A stretch of DNA of 64,000 nucleotides from DATJKD01 sp963728295 (lineage in GTDB: Bacteria > Pseudomonadota > Gammaproteobacteria > Steroidobacterales > Steroidobacteraceae). The first letter of the stretch is position 1. Each line of letters starts with the position of its first letter. Location: the NCBI GenBank assembly GCA_963728295.1, contig CAVSKB010000019.1, positions 558,001 to 622,000 of the forward strand, written 5' to 3'. The notes beneath the pieces are model-generated. The model had not been told where the DNA came from. It searched no databases and saw only the letters and a list, made by a program, of their open reading frames with translations. The position numbers and the translations under genes were made by a program. Of the stretch, positions 18,038 to 32,048 are shown one piece after another.

Positions 18038-18835
18038 CTACTTCATCCCGCGGTGACGCTTGAGGAGCTCGTAGGCCGCAAGCACCTGCTTCGTCCGCTC
18101 ATGCGCCGCGGCAACCATCGATTCCGGGAGCCCGTTCGCTACCAGCTTGTCCGGGTGATTGCGGCTCACGAGCCGGCGATAGGCACGCGTCAGCTCCGCA
18201 TCGCTTGCCGACTGCTGCACGCCGAGCACACGGTAGGCATCGATGATGCGCGCCGCGGCGGCGCCCGGCGACTGCGCGTCTGCGCCAGCGCCCGCCTGCG
18301 CGCGCATGCGCAGCATCGCTTCGAGCGAGGCGAACTCGAGCGCCGAGACACCAAGCACCTGGCACATCTCGTGGAACACGGGCCGCGCCGCGGCCGTGAG
18401 GCCGTTGCCCTGCAGCGCCGCCTCGAGCTGTATCTGCAGGAACATCCGTCGCAGGTCGCCGCGCCGTCCGATGAGCCGGCGCAGTTCCTCGAGCGTTTCG
18501 CGCAGCGCGAAGTCGGGCCGCTTGCCGTCGGTGAAGTACGCGATCGCGCGCCGGACATCCGCCTCCCCGAGCGAGAAGCGCCGCATCGCGGCGCGGGCGG
18601 CCTCGATTTCCTGCTCGGAGACCCGACCATCCGACTTTGCGACCTGCCCCATGACCTGGAAGGTCGCGCGAAAGAACGCCGCGCTCAGCACCTGCGGGTC
18701 GGCGCCGCCCAGCTGACCGGCAGCGAGCCGGCGATCGTACAGGTGGCCGATCAGGAAACCGATAACGGCACCGATCCAGCCGCGACCCACCATCGCACCG
18801 ATCAGCGCGCCAAGCACCTTGCCGTACCAACCCAT
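18038..18835 (-). CDS. djlA: DnaJ-like membrane co-chaperone DjlA
   Basis: A 265-residue protein with the DjlA layout. It has one N-terminal membrane segment rich in Gly (about residues 6-27), a central TerB-like helical domain (about 50-160), a linker, and a C-terminal J domain with YRRLVSRNHPDKL; its HPD triad activates DnaK. The start is ATG at 18835 (MGWYGKV) behind AAGGA. In E. coli DjlA affects colanic acid signalling through the Rcs system; conservation of that role here is unknown. It is transcribed away from purC. Confidence 0.93.
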   Translation of the reverse strand: MGWYGKVLGALIGAMVGRGWIGAVIGFLIGHLYDRRLAAGQLGGADPQVLSAAFFRATFQVMGQVAKSDGRVSEQEIEAARAAMRRFSLGEADVRRAIAYFTDGKRPDFALRETLEELRRLIGRRGDLRRMFLQIQLEAALQGNGLTAAARPVFHEMCQVLGVSALEFASLEAMLRMRAQAGAGADAQSPGAAAARIIDAYRVLGVQQSASDAELTRAYRRLVSRNHPDKLVANGLPESMVAAAHERTKQVLAAYELLKRHRGMK

Positions 18836-18940
18836 GGATTCCTTGACCGTCGCCGGAGGCGCCTGCAACATCGGGCGCTTTCTTAGGCGGCGTATGGTAG
18901 CAGCCCTGCAGGGCGCCACGCCGCACGCACCGGAAGACGC

Positions 18941-19852
18941 ATGTCCGCCGACAGCAAGCCTTCGCCGCCGATGCACGAATCGCAGGTCGCCGGGCTTGCG
19001 CGGCTGCATCAGGGCAAGGTGCGCGATATCTACGCGGTCGACGACGGGCACATGCTGATCGTCACCACCGACCGCCTGAGCGCGTTCGACGTCGTGCTGC
19101 CCGATCCGATCCCGGGAAAGGGTCGCGTGCTGACGCAGATCTCGAACTACTGGTTCGCGCTGACACGGCACATCGTGCCCAACCACCTGTCGAATTATCC
19201 GCTGTCACGCGCGGTGCCCGACGATGCCGCGCGCGCATTGCTCGCGGATCGCAGCATGATCGTGCGGCGACTGACCGCGCTCCCGGTCGAGGCGGTCGTG
19301 CGCGGCTATCTCATCGGCTCCGGCTGGAAGGATTACCAGCGCACCGGCGAGGTTTGCGGCATCGCGCTTCCCGCCGGGCTCGAGCTCGCAGACCGGCTGC
19401 CCACGCCGATCTTCACACCCTCGACCAAGGCCGAGCGCGGACAGCACGACGAGAACGTCGGCTTCGCGCATATCGAGGCACTGATCGGCGGCGCGCGCGC
19501 CGCGCAGGTACGCGACGCCGCGGTTGCGCTGTACGCGTTCGCCGCCGAACTCGCACTCAGGCGCGGCATCATCATCGCCGACACGAAGTTCGAGTTCGGC
19601 GTCGACGATGCGGGGACCCTGACCCTGATCGACGAGGCGCTGACGCCGGATTCATCGCGCTTCTGGCCGGTCGATACCTACCGGCCCGGGACCAGCCCGC
19701 CGTCGTTCGACAAGCAGTTCGTGCGCGACTATCTCGAAACGCTCGACTGGGACAAGCGCCCGCCCGCGCCGCACCTGCCCGCCGACGTCATCCGCCGCAC
19801 CAGCGAGAAGTACCAGGAGGCGCTGCGTCGGCTGACGGGAGAACAGGAATAG
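18941..19852 (+). CDS. purC: Phosphoribosylaminoimidazole-succinocarboxamide synthase (SAICAR synthase)
   Basis: An ATP-dependent ligase joining aspartate to CAIR in purine synthesis. At 303 residues it belongs to the longer, yeast-like branch rather than the E. coli-size form (about 237). Signatures are HQGKVRDIYAVDDG, TTDRLSAFDVVLPDPIPGKG, VEAVVRGYLIGSGWKDY, IIIADTKFEFG and LIDEALTPDSSRFWP. It is monocistronic between divergent djlA and the convergent BtuF-like gene. purE and purK lie 17 kb away, so the purine genes are scattered. Confidence 0.96.
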   Translation: MSADSKPSPPMHESQVAGLARLHQGKVRDIYAVDDGHMLIVTTDRLSAFDVVLPDPIPGKGRVLTQISNYWFALTRHIVPNHLSNYPLSRAVPDDAARALLADRSMIVRRLTALPVEAVVRGYLIGSGWKDYQRTGEVCGIALPAGLELADRLPTPIFTPSTKAERGQHDENVGFAHIEALIGGARAAQVRDAAVALYAFAAELALRRGIIIADTKFEFGVDDAGTLTLIDEALTPDSSRFWPVDTYRPGTSPPSFDKQFVRDYLETLDWDKRPPAPHLPADVIRRTSEKYQEALRRLTGEQE

Positions 19853-19858
19853 CCGCTT

Positions 19859-20671
19859 CTATCCCCGTTTCTTCTCCCACGCCGCGATGACGCGATGCAG
19901 CTCGCGCACGCCATCGGTGAGCGCCGCTGGCCCGGGCTGCAGGATGATCGATGACTTGACCTCGTGCAGCTCGCCATCGCGAACCGCGGGCACCTCCATC
20001 CAGCCGGCACGCGCCGCCACCGCACGCGGGTTGAATTTCTTGCCGCACCAGGAGCCGAAGATCAGGTCGGGCGCGCGCCGCGGGATCTCGAGCGGGTCGG
20101 CGATGATGCGGTCGCGCCCGAGCCCCTGCTGAGCGAGCTCCGGACACACGTCGTCGCCGCCCGCGATGCCGATCAGCTCCGATACCCAGCGTATGCAGGA
20201 GATCTGCGGCTCGTCCCATTCCTCGAAGTAGACGCGCGGCCGGCGCGACAAGCGCGCGGCGGATCCGCGTATCGCGTCAAGGCCCGCCTCGAGCTCTGCG
20301 GCGAGCGCCGCCGCCTTGGCCTCGCAGCCGATCATTCCGCCCAGCGTGCGGATCACGCGCAGGATCTCGGCGACGCTCCGCTGGTTGAAGACGTGTACCT
20401 CGATGCCGTTGCGGACGAGCTCGGCGGCGATGTCCGCCTGCAGATCCGAAAAACCGAGCACCAGGTCGGGCGCCAGCGCCACGATCCGGTCGATCTTCGC
20501 GCTGGTGAACGCCGACACCCGCGGCTTTTCCCTGCGCGCCCGCGGCGGGCGGACCGTGAAGCCCGAGATGCCGACGATGCGCCAGTCCTCGCCGAGCAGG
20601 TACAGCGTTTCCGTCGTCTCCTCGGTCAGACAGACGATGCGGCTCGGGTACTGCGCGGCAGACGCACTCAT
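19859..20671 (-). CDS. BtuF-like cobalamin-binding-type protein without signal peptide
   Basis: A 270-residue protein with the fold signatures of type III periplasmic binding proteins (BtuF/FhuD-like): RIVCLTEETTETLYLLGE at the start, then IVALAPDLVLGFSDLQADIA. The N-terminus is polar and has no signal peptide or lipobox, so it is predicted to be cytoplasmic, unlike transport-linked BtuF. A small group of such proteins is annotated as cobalamin-binding, with unknown role. No ABC permease or ATPase gene and no cobalamin riboswitch are adjacent. It is convergent with purC (6-base gap). Substrate identity is uncertain; siderophore or corrinoid binding are both conceivable. Confidence 0.75.
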   Translation of the reverse strand: MSASAAQYPSRIVCLTEETTETLYLLGEDWRIVGISGFTVRPPRARREKPRVSAFTSAKIDRIVALAPDLVLGFSDLQADIAAELVRNGIEVHVFNQRSVAEILRVIRTLGGMIGCEAKAAALAAELEAGLDAIRGSAARLSRRPRVYFEEWDEPQISCIRWVSELIGIAGGDDVCPELAQQGLGRDRIIADPLEIPRRAPDLIFGSWCGKKFNPRAVAARAGWMEVPAVRDGELHEVKSSIILQPGPAALTDGVRELHRVIAAWEKKRG

Positions 20672-20764
20672 GCGTCTAATCTAGCAAACAGCCCGCGAAC
20701 GGGGCTGCACTTGCCGACCTGCCGGGCGCATGCAAGGCTTGCAGCGCCGACAACATCCCCCTCC

Positions 20765-22084
20765 ATGCTTCTCAGCCTGCAGCGCAAGTTCGAGCATTGG
20801 GTCTTCGACCTGCCTGAAGCCGTCGGCGGGCGCCCGCTCGGCTGGCTTGCCGCCCCGTTGCGCTACGTCTACGCGCTGCTGCGGGACATGAGCCAGGGAG
20901 GTCTCGGCCTGCGTGCGATGAGCCTCGTGTATTCGACGCTGTTCGCGCTCGTGCCGATCGTCGCGGTCGCGTTTGCCGTGCTGAAGGGTTTCGGCTATGG
21001 GAGCGAGCTCGAACCCGTCCTGTTTGAATTCCTGAAGCCGCTGGGCGATCAGGCGTCTGTGGTCACCGAACGGATCATGGGATTCGTCGAAAACGTGCAG
21101 AGCACCGTGCTGGGCACGATCGGGGTCGTGTTCCTGATCTACACCACCGTGACGATGATCCAGAAGGTCGAAGAAGCCCTCAATTTCGCATGGCATGTCG
21201 AACGGCCGCGGAGCCTCGGCCGGCGTATCACCGAGTACCTCGTCGTGATGCTGATCGGTCCCCTCGCGGCGGTGCTCGTGCTGGTGACGCTCGCGTCCGT
21301 CGAAGGCAGCGCGGCGGTGGCCAGCCTCGAGGGACTCGCCACCGGGGAGACCGGCCGGCTCCACGTTGCTCCGTACCTCCTCACGATCGGGCTGTTCCTG
21401 TTCGTATACATGTACATTCCCAATACGCGCGTGCGGTTCGTCCCGGCACTAATCGGCGCCGTAACGGCGGGTTCGCTGTGGACCATGGTCGGCGCGATAT
21501 TCACCCGCATCGTCGTCTATTCCACGAAGACGATGATCATCTACGCGGGCTTCGCCGTGGTGCTGCTCTTTCTGCTGTGGCTGTACCTGAGCTGGCTGAT
21601 CCTGCTGCTTGGCGCACAGCTCTCGTTCTACCTGCAACACCCCGAGCACCTCCGCACCGGGCACGAGGACGTGGACGTGACAGGCGCGCTGCGCGAGCGG
21701 CTCGCGATGTCGGTCATGTGGCTGCTGGGCGAGCGGTTCCTCGACGGCGGACCACGCTGGACCGTCAACAAGCTGGCGGAACGGCTGATGATGCCGGGGC
21801 ACGTGCTGAACGACGTGATATCCGAGCTCGAGGCTCAGGGCCTCATACTGACGGCCGAGGACGACTCCGTGGCGCCAGGACGCGATCTGGCCATGATCAA
21901 GCTTGCCTCGATCATGGACGCGGTCCGCCACGCGGCGCCGAACCCGCGCTGTCCGCAACCGCGCCCGGTGGCAGCGGCCGACCTGACTTCCCAGGCGATG
22001 GACCAGGCGATGCGGGACGCGCTGGGCGAGCGCACGCTTCGCGACCTGCTGGCGGCGGATGCGCCGGGCGCTGGCACGGTCTAA
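20765..22084 (+). CDS. YihY/BrkB-family inner membrane protein with C-terminal winged-helix region
   Basis: A 439-residue polytopic protein. The membrane core (about residues 45-295) has six or so hydrophobic segments and the family pattern of an N-terminal LRAMSLVYSTLFALVPI and a later GFAVVLLFLLWLYLSWLILLLGAQLSF. After residue 300 a soluble tail resembles a winged helix (WTVNKLAERLMMPGHVLNDVISELEAQGLI). The family was once called ribonuclease BN, but that activity belongs to another protein; its function is unresolved. It is monocistronic, and the fully open frame upstream of ATG 20765 is antisense to the BtuF-like gene. Confidence 0.85.
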   Translation: MLLSLQRKFEHWVFDLPEAVGGRPLGWLAAPLRYVYALLRDMSQGGLGLRAMSLVYSTLFALVPIVAVAFAVLKGFGYGSELEPVLFEFLKPLGDQASVVTERIMGFVENVQSTVLGTIGVVFLIYTTVTMIQKVEEALNFAWHVERPRSLGRRITEYLVVMLIGPLAAVLVLVTLASVEGSAAVASLEGLATGETGRLHVAPYLLTIGLFLFVYMYIPNTRVRFVPALIGAVTAGSLWTMVGAIFTRIVVYSTKTMIIYAGFAVVLLFLLWLYLSWLILLLGAQLSFYLQHPEHLRTGHEDVDVTGALRERLAMSVMWLLGERFLDGGPRWTVNKLAERLMMPGHVLNDVISELEAQGLILTAEDDSVAPGRDLAMIKLASIMDAVRHAAPNPRCPQPRPVAAADLTSQAMDQAMRDALGERTLRDLLAADAPGAGTV

Positions 22085-22144
22085 CATGCCCTTGTCGCAA
22101 GCTGCGACGTACTGCTTACAGTTGACCCGTGAGAAAGTCATTCA

Positions 22145-23662
22145 ATGAATGAGCCTCCGCGTTCGCCCGAACCACTTCCGGTAGTCAAGGACAGGACAGG
22201 TATCGAGGGCCTCGACGACATCCTCGCCGGCGGGTTCTATCCCCATCGAACGTACCTGGTGGAAGGCGTACCGGGGTCGGGTAAGACCACCCTGGCGATG
22301 CAATTTCTGCTCGAAGGCGCGCGACTGGGTGAGCCCGTGCTGTACGTGACCCTCTCCGAAACCGAGGAGGAGCTGCGTACCGTGGCCGAATCCCACGGCT
22401 GGTCATTGGCCGGGATCACGATCCGCGAGTTGATTGCAAGCGAAGACAGCCTCCGGCCGGACGACCAGTACACGATGTTCCACCCCTCGGAGGTGGAGCT
22501 GAGCGAGACGACAAAGGCAATCCTTGCGGACGTGGAACGAATCAAGCCTGCGCGGCTGGTATTCGATTCACTCTCGGAGTTTCGGCTGCTCGCAGGCAGC
22601 CCGTTGCGGTACCGCAGGCAGATTCTCGCGCTCAAGCAGTTTTTTGGCGGCCGACGCTGCACCGTGCTGCTCCTCGACGACCTGACCAGCCACGACCACG
22701 ACCTGCAGGTGCAGAGCATCGCGCACGGCGTGGTGCGGCTCGAGCAGTTCTTTCCGGAGTACGGGGCGGAGCGGCGGCGGCTCATCGTTCTCAAGTACCG
22801 CGGCGTCCGATTCCGGGGCGGATATCACGACTACGTCATTCTGCGCGGGGGAATCGCGGTCTATCCGCGGCTGATCGCCAGCGAACACCGTCAGACGCCG
22901 TCGTTGGAAAAGCTCGCCAGCGGCATCGCCGAGATGGATCAGTTGCTGGGCGGCGGCATCGAACGGGGCACCAGCACGCTGATCGTCGGCGCGGCAGGAA
23001 CCGGCAAGTCGTCGCTGGTCGCGCAATTTGTCTCGGCTGCAGCCGCGCGGGGCCAGAACGCGGCGATGTTCATCTTCGACGAGAGCATCAACACATTGCT
23101 CACCCGCGGCGATGGCCTGGGAATCGACGTTCGCAGCCATGTGGAGAGCGGCAGGATCACCGTGCGGCAGGTGGATCCAGCCGAGCTCTCGCCGGGAGAG
23201 TTTTCCCACGCGATCCGCGGGGCGGTCGAGCGCGACAAGGCGACCGTCGTGGTGATCGACAGCCTGAACGGTTACCTCAATGCCATGCCAGGCGAGCGCT
23301 TCCTGATCATACAGTTGCACGAGATCCTGACGTATCTGGGTCAAGCCGGCGTCGCCACCCTGCTGATCGGCGCGCATCAGGGCCTGATTGGTGCCCACAT
23401 GATCACCCCCGTCGACGCCAGCTACCTGGCGGACGCGGTGATCCTGATGCGCTATTTCGAGACCAGGGGAGAAGTCCGCCAGGCTATTTCGGTCGTCAAG
23501 AAGCGGGGCGGCGCGCACGAGCGCAGCATCCGCGAATTTCGCCTGGAGAGCGGCGTCGGCATCAGCGTCGGTCCACCGCTGCGGCACTTCCGCGGAGTGC
23601 TGACCGGCGTGCCCGTTGAAGACAGATCCGAATCTCCACGCGACGGAGACAGCTTGCGATGA
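22145..23662 (+). CDS. Double-domain KaiC-like ATPase
   Basis: A 505-residue protein with two KaiC/RecA-type domains. Walker A motifs are GVPGSGKTT (41-49) and GAAGTGKSS (282-290). The catalytic acidic pairs are in LSETEEE (about 71-76) and FDES (about 311). The C-terminal segment around residues 418-466 aligns with KaiC CII. At the clock autophosphorylation site, Ser431-Thr432 of cyanobacterial KaiC corresponds to Ser426-Tyr427. No kaiA or kaiB is present. The gene overlaps the following hybrid histidine kinase by 4 bases (ATGA), so the pair probably forms one signalling module. A clock function should not be assumed; homologues outside cyanobacteria act in stress or two-component signalling. 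Confidence 0.88.
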   Translation: MNEPPRSPEPLPVVKDRTGIEGLDDILAGGFYPHRTYLVEGVPGSGKTTLAMQFLLEGARLGEPVLYVTLSETEEELRTVAESHGWSLAGITIRELIASEDSLRPDDQYTMFHPSEVELSETTKAILADVERIKPARLVFDSLSEFRLLAGSPLRYRRQILALKQFFGGRRCTVLLLDDLTSHDHDLQVQSIAHGVVRLEQFFPEYGAERRRLIVLKYRGVRFRGGYHDYVILRGGIAVYPRLIASEHRQTPSLEKLASGIAEMDQLLGGGIERGTSTLIVGAAGTGKSSLVAQFVSAAAARGQNAAMFIFDESINTLLTRGDGLGIDVRSHVESGRITVRQVDPAELSPGEFSHAIRGAVERDKATVVVIDSLNGYLNAMPGERFLIIQLHEILTYLGQAGVATLLIGAHQGLIGAHMITPVDASYLADAVILMRYFETRGEVRQAISVVKKRGGAHERSIREFRLESGVGISVGPPLRHFRGVLTGVPVEDRSESPRDGDSLR

Positions 23663-25598
23663 CCGACGAGCACGACAACCAGGGACGGTTGCTCGTGTTG
23701 GCTCCAACGGGCAAAGACGCGTCATTGACCACGTCCATCCTCGAAAGGGCCGGCGTGGCATGTGTCAGCTGTGCGGACATCGTGCAACTCTGCCAGGAGC
23801 TCGACGCGGGCGCGGGGGCCGTGCTCGTGCCGGAGGAGGCCGTCGCGGAGGACAAGGGCCAGCGCCTCATCGAGTGGCTGCGCCGGCAGCCGCCGTGGTC
23901 GGACCTGCCCGTGCTGGTTCTCGCCCGCCCGGGTGCGGCCTCGGCGGCGGTGGCCGCGGCGATGGACCTGATCGGCAACGTCACGGTCCTCGAGCGGCCG
24001 ACGCGGGTGTCGTCGTTCGTGAGCAGCTGTGCGCACGGCGCTTCGTGCGCGGCGGCGGCAATACGAGATGCGCGACTATTTCATGGAGCGCGAGAAAGGC
24101 ATGCAGGCGCAGGCGCGTTTGGCCTCGATCGTCGCGTCCTCGGACGACGCAATCATCAGCAAGACCCTCGACGGGATCATTCTCAGCTGGAACGCGGGCG
24201 CCGAGCGCATCTTCGGATATTCGGCGGCCGAGGCGATCGGCCAGTCGATCACGTTTCTCATCCCCCCCGAACGACAGGAAGAGGAGCCAGCGGTCCTCCG
24301 ATCGCCTGCGCCGGGGTGAACGCATCGAGCACTTCGAAACCGTACGCGTGGCGAAGGACGGCCGGCGAATCGATGTATCCATCACCGTGTCCCCTATTCG
24401 AGACGCCGACGACAGGGTCGTCGGTGCATCGAAGGTCGCACGGGACATCACGCCCCGCAAGCGGGCCGAAGCGGCGCTCCGCGACGCCGACCGCCGCAAG
24501 GACGAGTTCCTGGCCATCCTCGCGCACGAGTTGCGAAACCCGCTCGCGCCGATCCGCAACTCCCTGCACATCCTCAGGCTGCTCAGCGAGCAGGACGCCG
24601 ATGCCAAGCAACTCACGGAGTTGATGGAACGGCAGGTCAATCACATGGTTCGCCTGATCGACGACCTGCTGGAGGTTTCCCGCATCACCAGCGGGAAGAT
24701 CGACTTGCGCAAGGAAGCCATCGAGATTGCCTCGCTGGTTCGCACCGCCGTGGAAACGAGCCGGCCGCTGATCGAGGCCGCTGGCCACCAGCTGGTTGTC
24801 GCGCTTCCGCCCGAACCCCTCACCCTGCACGGCGATCCCGTCCGTCTCGCACAGGTCTTTGCCAATCTCCTGAACAACGCTGCGAAATACACTCAGGCCG
24901 GCGGGCGGATCTGGTTCACGATCCGGCGGGAGGGTGCGTCGGCAACCGTCTCGGTGCGCGACACGGGCGTCGGCATCCCGTCCGACATGCTGCCCCGTGT
25001 ATTCGACCTGTTCAGACAGATCGATCGACACGCCGGGCAAGCCCAGGGCGGGTTGGGAATTGGCCTGACCCTCGTGAAGAGCCTGGTCGAGCTGCACGGC
25101 GGCACTGTCAATGCCTACAGCGAAGGTAATGGACGAGGCAGCGAGTTCGTGGTTCATCTGCCGCTGGCGGAGGAGCCGGCATACGCTGGCAGCCGGAAGA
25201 GCGCGACCAGTTCGACCCTGGCTCTTGCTCCAAAGCGTGTGCTGGTGGTGGACGACAATCGCGACGCGGCTGAAAGCCTCGGCATGCTGCTGACAATGCT
25301 CGGTGCCACCGTGCACGTGTCCTATAGCGGCGCGGACGCGTTGAAGGCGCTCGCGACTCATAAGCCTTCCGTGGTACTGCTCGACATAGGCATGCCCGAA
25401 ATGGACGGCTACGAGGTTGCACGCAGAATCCGCGAGCTGCCCGATTTTCGGGATGTCACACTCATCGCACTGACCGGTTGGGGACAGGAAAAGGACCGGC
25501 GCAGGTCGCGTAGAGCCGGCTTCGATTTCCATCTGACCAAGCCGGCCAACGTCGACGCCCTCGAAACCCTGCTGGTTTCCCTTGAAGGTCGCGCCTGA
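23659..25598 (+). CDS. Hybrid sensor histidine kinase with PAS and receiver domains (two frame breaks)
   Basis: The domain order by position is: a receiver-like N-terminal region (about 23680-24020), a PAS sensor (about 24115-24420: SIVASSDDAIISKTLDG and GAERIFGYSAAEAIGQ), HisKA with the phospho-acceptor in FLAILAHELRNPLAPI (about 24510), HATPase (NLLNNAAKYT; DTGVGIP; GGLGIGLTLVKSLVE), and a C-terminal receiver with the phospho-acceptor Asp in VVLLDIGMPEMDGYE (about 25380). The frame shifts near 24030 and near 24290. No membrane segment is visible, so it is a soluble sensor. It is translationally coupled to the KaiC-like ATPase, its likely partner. Repaired length is about 646 residues. Confidence 0.87.
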
Positions 25599-25661
25599 AC
25601 GCGCTCATGGCGTCTGCAGTTCGCAACCTTAGCCACCGAGGCAAAGCGCACGAGGCACGTC

Positions 25662-26048
25662 ATGCACAGGAGCAGGCTCGCGGGATTCATCATCGATTGC
25701 AGGACGGACGATCTGGACGCAGCGGCCGCCTTCTGGGGCGGCGCGCTCGGCATGGAAATCCGGGATCTTCCGGGCGAGGAGGATAAATACATCGAGCTGG
25801 TGTATCCCGACGGCCGGCTGCATATCGAGGTGCAGTCGGTGTCGCACCCCAGTCGCGTTCACCTCGACATTGAATCGGACGACGTCGAAGCCGAAGTACG
25901 GCGGCTCGAGGGTCTCGGAGCCAAACGCGTGGAGAAGATCAACACCTGGTGGGTGCTCGAGGCTCCGACCGGGCAGCGTTTCTGCGTCGTGCGCGCGAAG
26001 ACGTCCGCCTTTGGCAAGCAAGCGAAAGAATGGGATACCGAAGCGTGA
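25662..26048 (+). CDS. VOC (glyoxalase/bleomycin-resistance fold) family protein
   Basis: A 128-residue two-module VOC protein of the glyoxalase-like type. Typical strands are FIIDCRTDDLDAAAAFWGGALGM and the later RVHLDIESDDVEAEVRRLEGLGAKRV, ending with LEAPTGQRFCVVR. Possible metal ligands exist, but the substrate cannot be predicted. The stop overlaps a GTG (GTGA at 26045) and the next gene is a glutathione S-transferase. The two may form a small detoxification unit, which is inference from context. Confidence 0.82.
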   Translation: MHRSRLAGFIIDCRTDDLDAAAAFWGGALGMEIRDLPGEEDKYIELVYPDGRLHIEVQSVSHPSRVHLDIESDDVEAEVRRLEGLGAKRVEKINTWWVLEAPTGQRFCVVRAKTSAFGKQAKEWDTEA

Positions 26049-26065
26049 CCGGAGCCTCGCCACCG

Positions 26066-26720
26066 ATGCAGTTCTACGGTCATCCGTTTTCCTCCTACTG
26101 CCAGAAGGCGCTGATCGCCTTCTACGAGAACGATATCCCCTTCGAGTTCCGCCTGCTGACGCCCGACGACGAAAGAGACAGCGGCGGAGCATGCGCGGTT
26201 GTGGCCACTCAGGCGCATGCCGGTGCTCGTCGACGGAGACCGTACGATCGTCGAGGCCAGCATCATCGTCGAGTATCTCGGGCTGCGGTATCCCGCGCGG
26301 ACTCGCCTGCTTCCGGCCGATCCCGCAGCGGCACTGAACGTTCGGATGCTCGACCGGTTCTTCGACAACTACGTCATGACACCGATGCAGAGGATCGTGT
26401 TCAACTGCATCCGCGCGCCCGAAAACCGCGATCCCTACGGCGACGACGAGGCACGCAGGCTGCTCGACGTCGCATACGACTGGCTCGACGATACGCTGCG
26501 CGGCCGCACCTGGGCCTCGGGCGGGGACTTCAGTCTTGCGGATTGTGCCGCGGCGCCGGCTCTGTTCTATGCCGACTGGGTGCATCCGGTGGGCCGTGCG
26601 CACGCGAACGTCCAGGCCTATCGGAGCCGGTTGCTGTCGAGACCTTCGTTCGCGCGAGCCGTGGACGAGGCCCGACCGTACCGCGCGTTATTTCCGCCCG
26701 GTGCGCCGGATCGTGACTGA
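26066..26720 (+). CDS. Glutathione S-transferase family protein (one frame break)
   Basis: The N-terminal thioredoxin-like domain begins MQFYGHPFSSYCQKALIAFYENDIP and contains MPVLVDGD followed by IVEASIIVEYL, the glutathione-binding cis-Pro and Glu-Ser region. The C-terminal helical domain includes GGDFSLADCAAAPALFY. The frame changes near 26171, where GACGAAAGAGACA seems to have one A too many; repaired, it is about 218 residues. A GTG at 26045, overlapping the VOC stop, is an alternative start. A MAPEG protein, another glutathione-linked family, follows 12 bases downstream, supporting a detoxification context. Confidence 0.87.
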
Positions 26721-26732
26721 TCCGCCGTCTGG

Positions 26733-27152
26733 ATGAACCGGAACCTCATCTTTCTGCCGGTTCTCCTGCAGGTACTCATCACGCTGTATGCGTACGTCCT
26801 CCTTGGCGGCGCAAAGTCGCGCGCGACGAAGGCCGGCCTCGTCAATGACGCCCGCCGGGCGCTGCATGACGACGCGTGGCCGGACCAGGTCATCCAGATC
26901 AACAACAACATCCGCAACCAGTTCGAGCTGCCGGTGCTGTTCTATGTGCTCGTCATCGTCCTGTGGGCGATCGACGCCGCCGGAGCGCTTTCGCTGGTCG
27001 TCGCCTGGCTCTTTGCACTGAGCCGCGTGGCACATCTGTACGTCCACACCGGCTCCAACTACGTCCCGCTGCGACGCAAGATATTCACGTTCGGCGTCAT
27101 CATGATCATCGTTCTGGCTGGCATCGCTGCCGTCAGACTGCTTTCCGGCTGA
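26733..27152 (+). CDS. MAPEG family membrane protein
   Basis: A 139-residue protein with four hydrophobic segments (about residues 4-24, 62-78, 79-95 and 114-136). Between the first two is RNQFELPVLFYV, the MAPEG family motif (Asn, Glu and Pro are typical). Members are inner membrane proteins related to microsomal glutathione transferases; bacterial ones are mostly uncharacterised. It sits directly behind the GST gene and before a GNAT gene. Confidence 0.88.
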   Translation: MNRNLIFLPVLLQVLITLYAYVLLGGAKSRATKAGLVNDARRALHDDAWPDQVIQINNNIRNQFELPVLFYVLVIVLWAIDAAGALSLVVAWLFALSRVAHLYVHTGSNYVPLRRKIFTFGVIMIIVLAGIAAVRLLSG

Positions 27153-27174
27153 CTCCGACCATTACAGCGCAAGC

Positions 27175-27690
27175 ATGACCGCCGTCGAACGACTGACTGC
27201 CGATCAGGCCGAAACGCTGCTCCCGCAGTTGATCGCCCTGCTTCAGGACGCGGTGGACGACGGCGCCTCCGTCGGGTTCCTGCGGCCACTGTCTCCGGAG
27301 GTCGCCCTGGGCTACTGGCGCGAGGTCTTCCGCGAAGTCGGCGAGGAGTCACGCATCCTGCTGATCGCGCGGCGCGAGGGAGCCCTCGTCGGCAGCGTCC
27401 AGCTCGGGCTATGCACGAAGCCTAACGCGCTGCACCGCGCCGAGGTTCAGAAGCTGCTCGTGCACACCCGATGGCGCCGTCGGGGCATCGGGCGGAAACT
27501 GATGAAGGCGCTCGACGAAGAGGCACGCCTGGCTCGGCGATCGCTGCTCTACCTCGATACCGAGCCCGACAAGCCGGCGTTCGAGATGTACAAGCAGAGC
27601 GGCTGGTTGCGGGCGGGGGAAATTCCGGAATATGCACGCACGCCGGACGGGCAGCTGCACAGCACCGTTCTGTTCTATCGCCGCGTCTGA
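27175..27690 (+). CDS. GNAT family N-acetyltransferase
   Basis: A 171-residue protein of the GNAT fold. The acetyl-CoA-binding motif A is HTRWRRRGIGRKLMKALDEEA (R-x-x-G-x-G/A type, about residues 97-117), preceded by the beta-4 strand EVQKLLV. The C-terminal DTEPDKPAFEMYKQSGW follows the normal pattern of motif B. The substrate is unknown. It follows the MAPEG gene by 22 bases and is convergent with the large helicase gene, whose 3' end lies 23 bases away. Confidence 0.88.
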   Translation: MTAVERLTADQAETLLPQLIALLQDAVDDGASVGFLRPLSPEVALGYWREVFREVGEESRILLIARREGALVGSVQLGLCTKPNALHRAEVQKLLVHTRWRRRGIGRKLMKALDEEARLARRSLLYLDTEPDKPAFEMYKQSGWLRAGEIPEYARTPDGQLHSTVLFYRRV

Positions 27691-27713
27691 GATCACGCCC
27701 GATGAGGCGTGCG

Positions 27714-32048
<4,335 letters not shown>

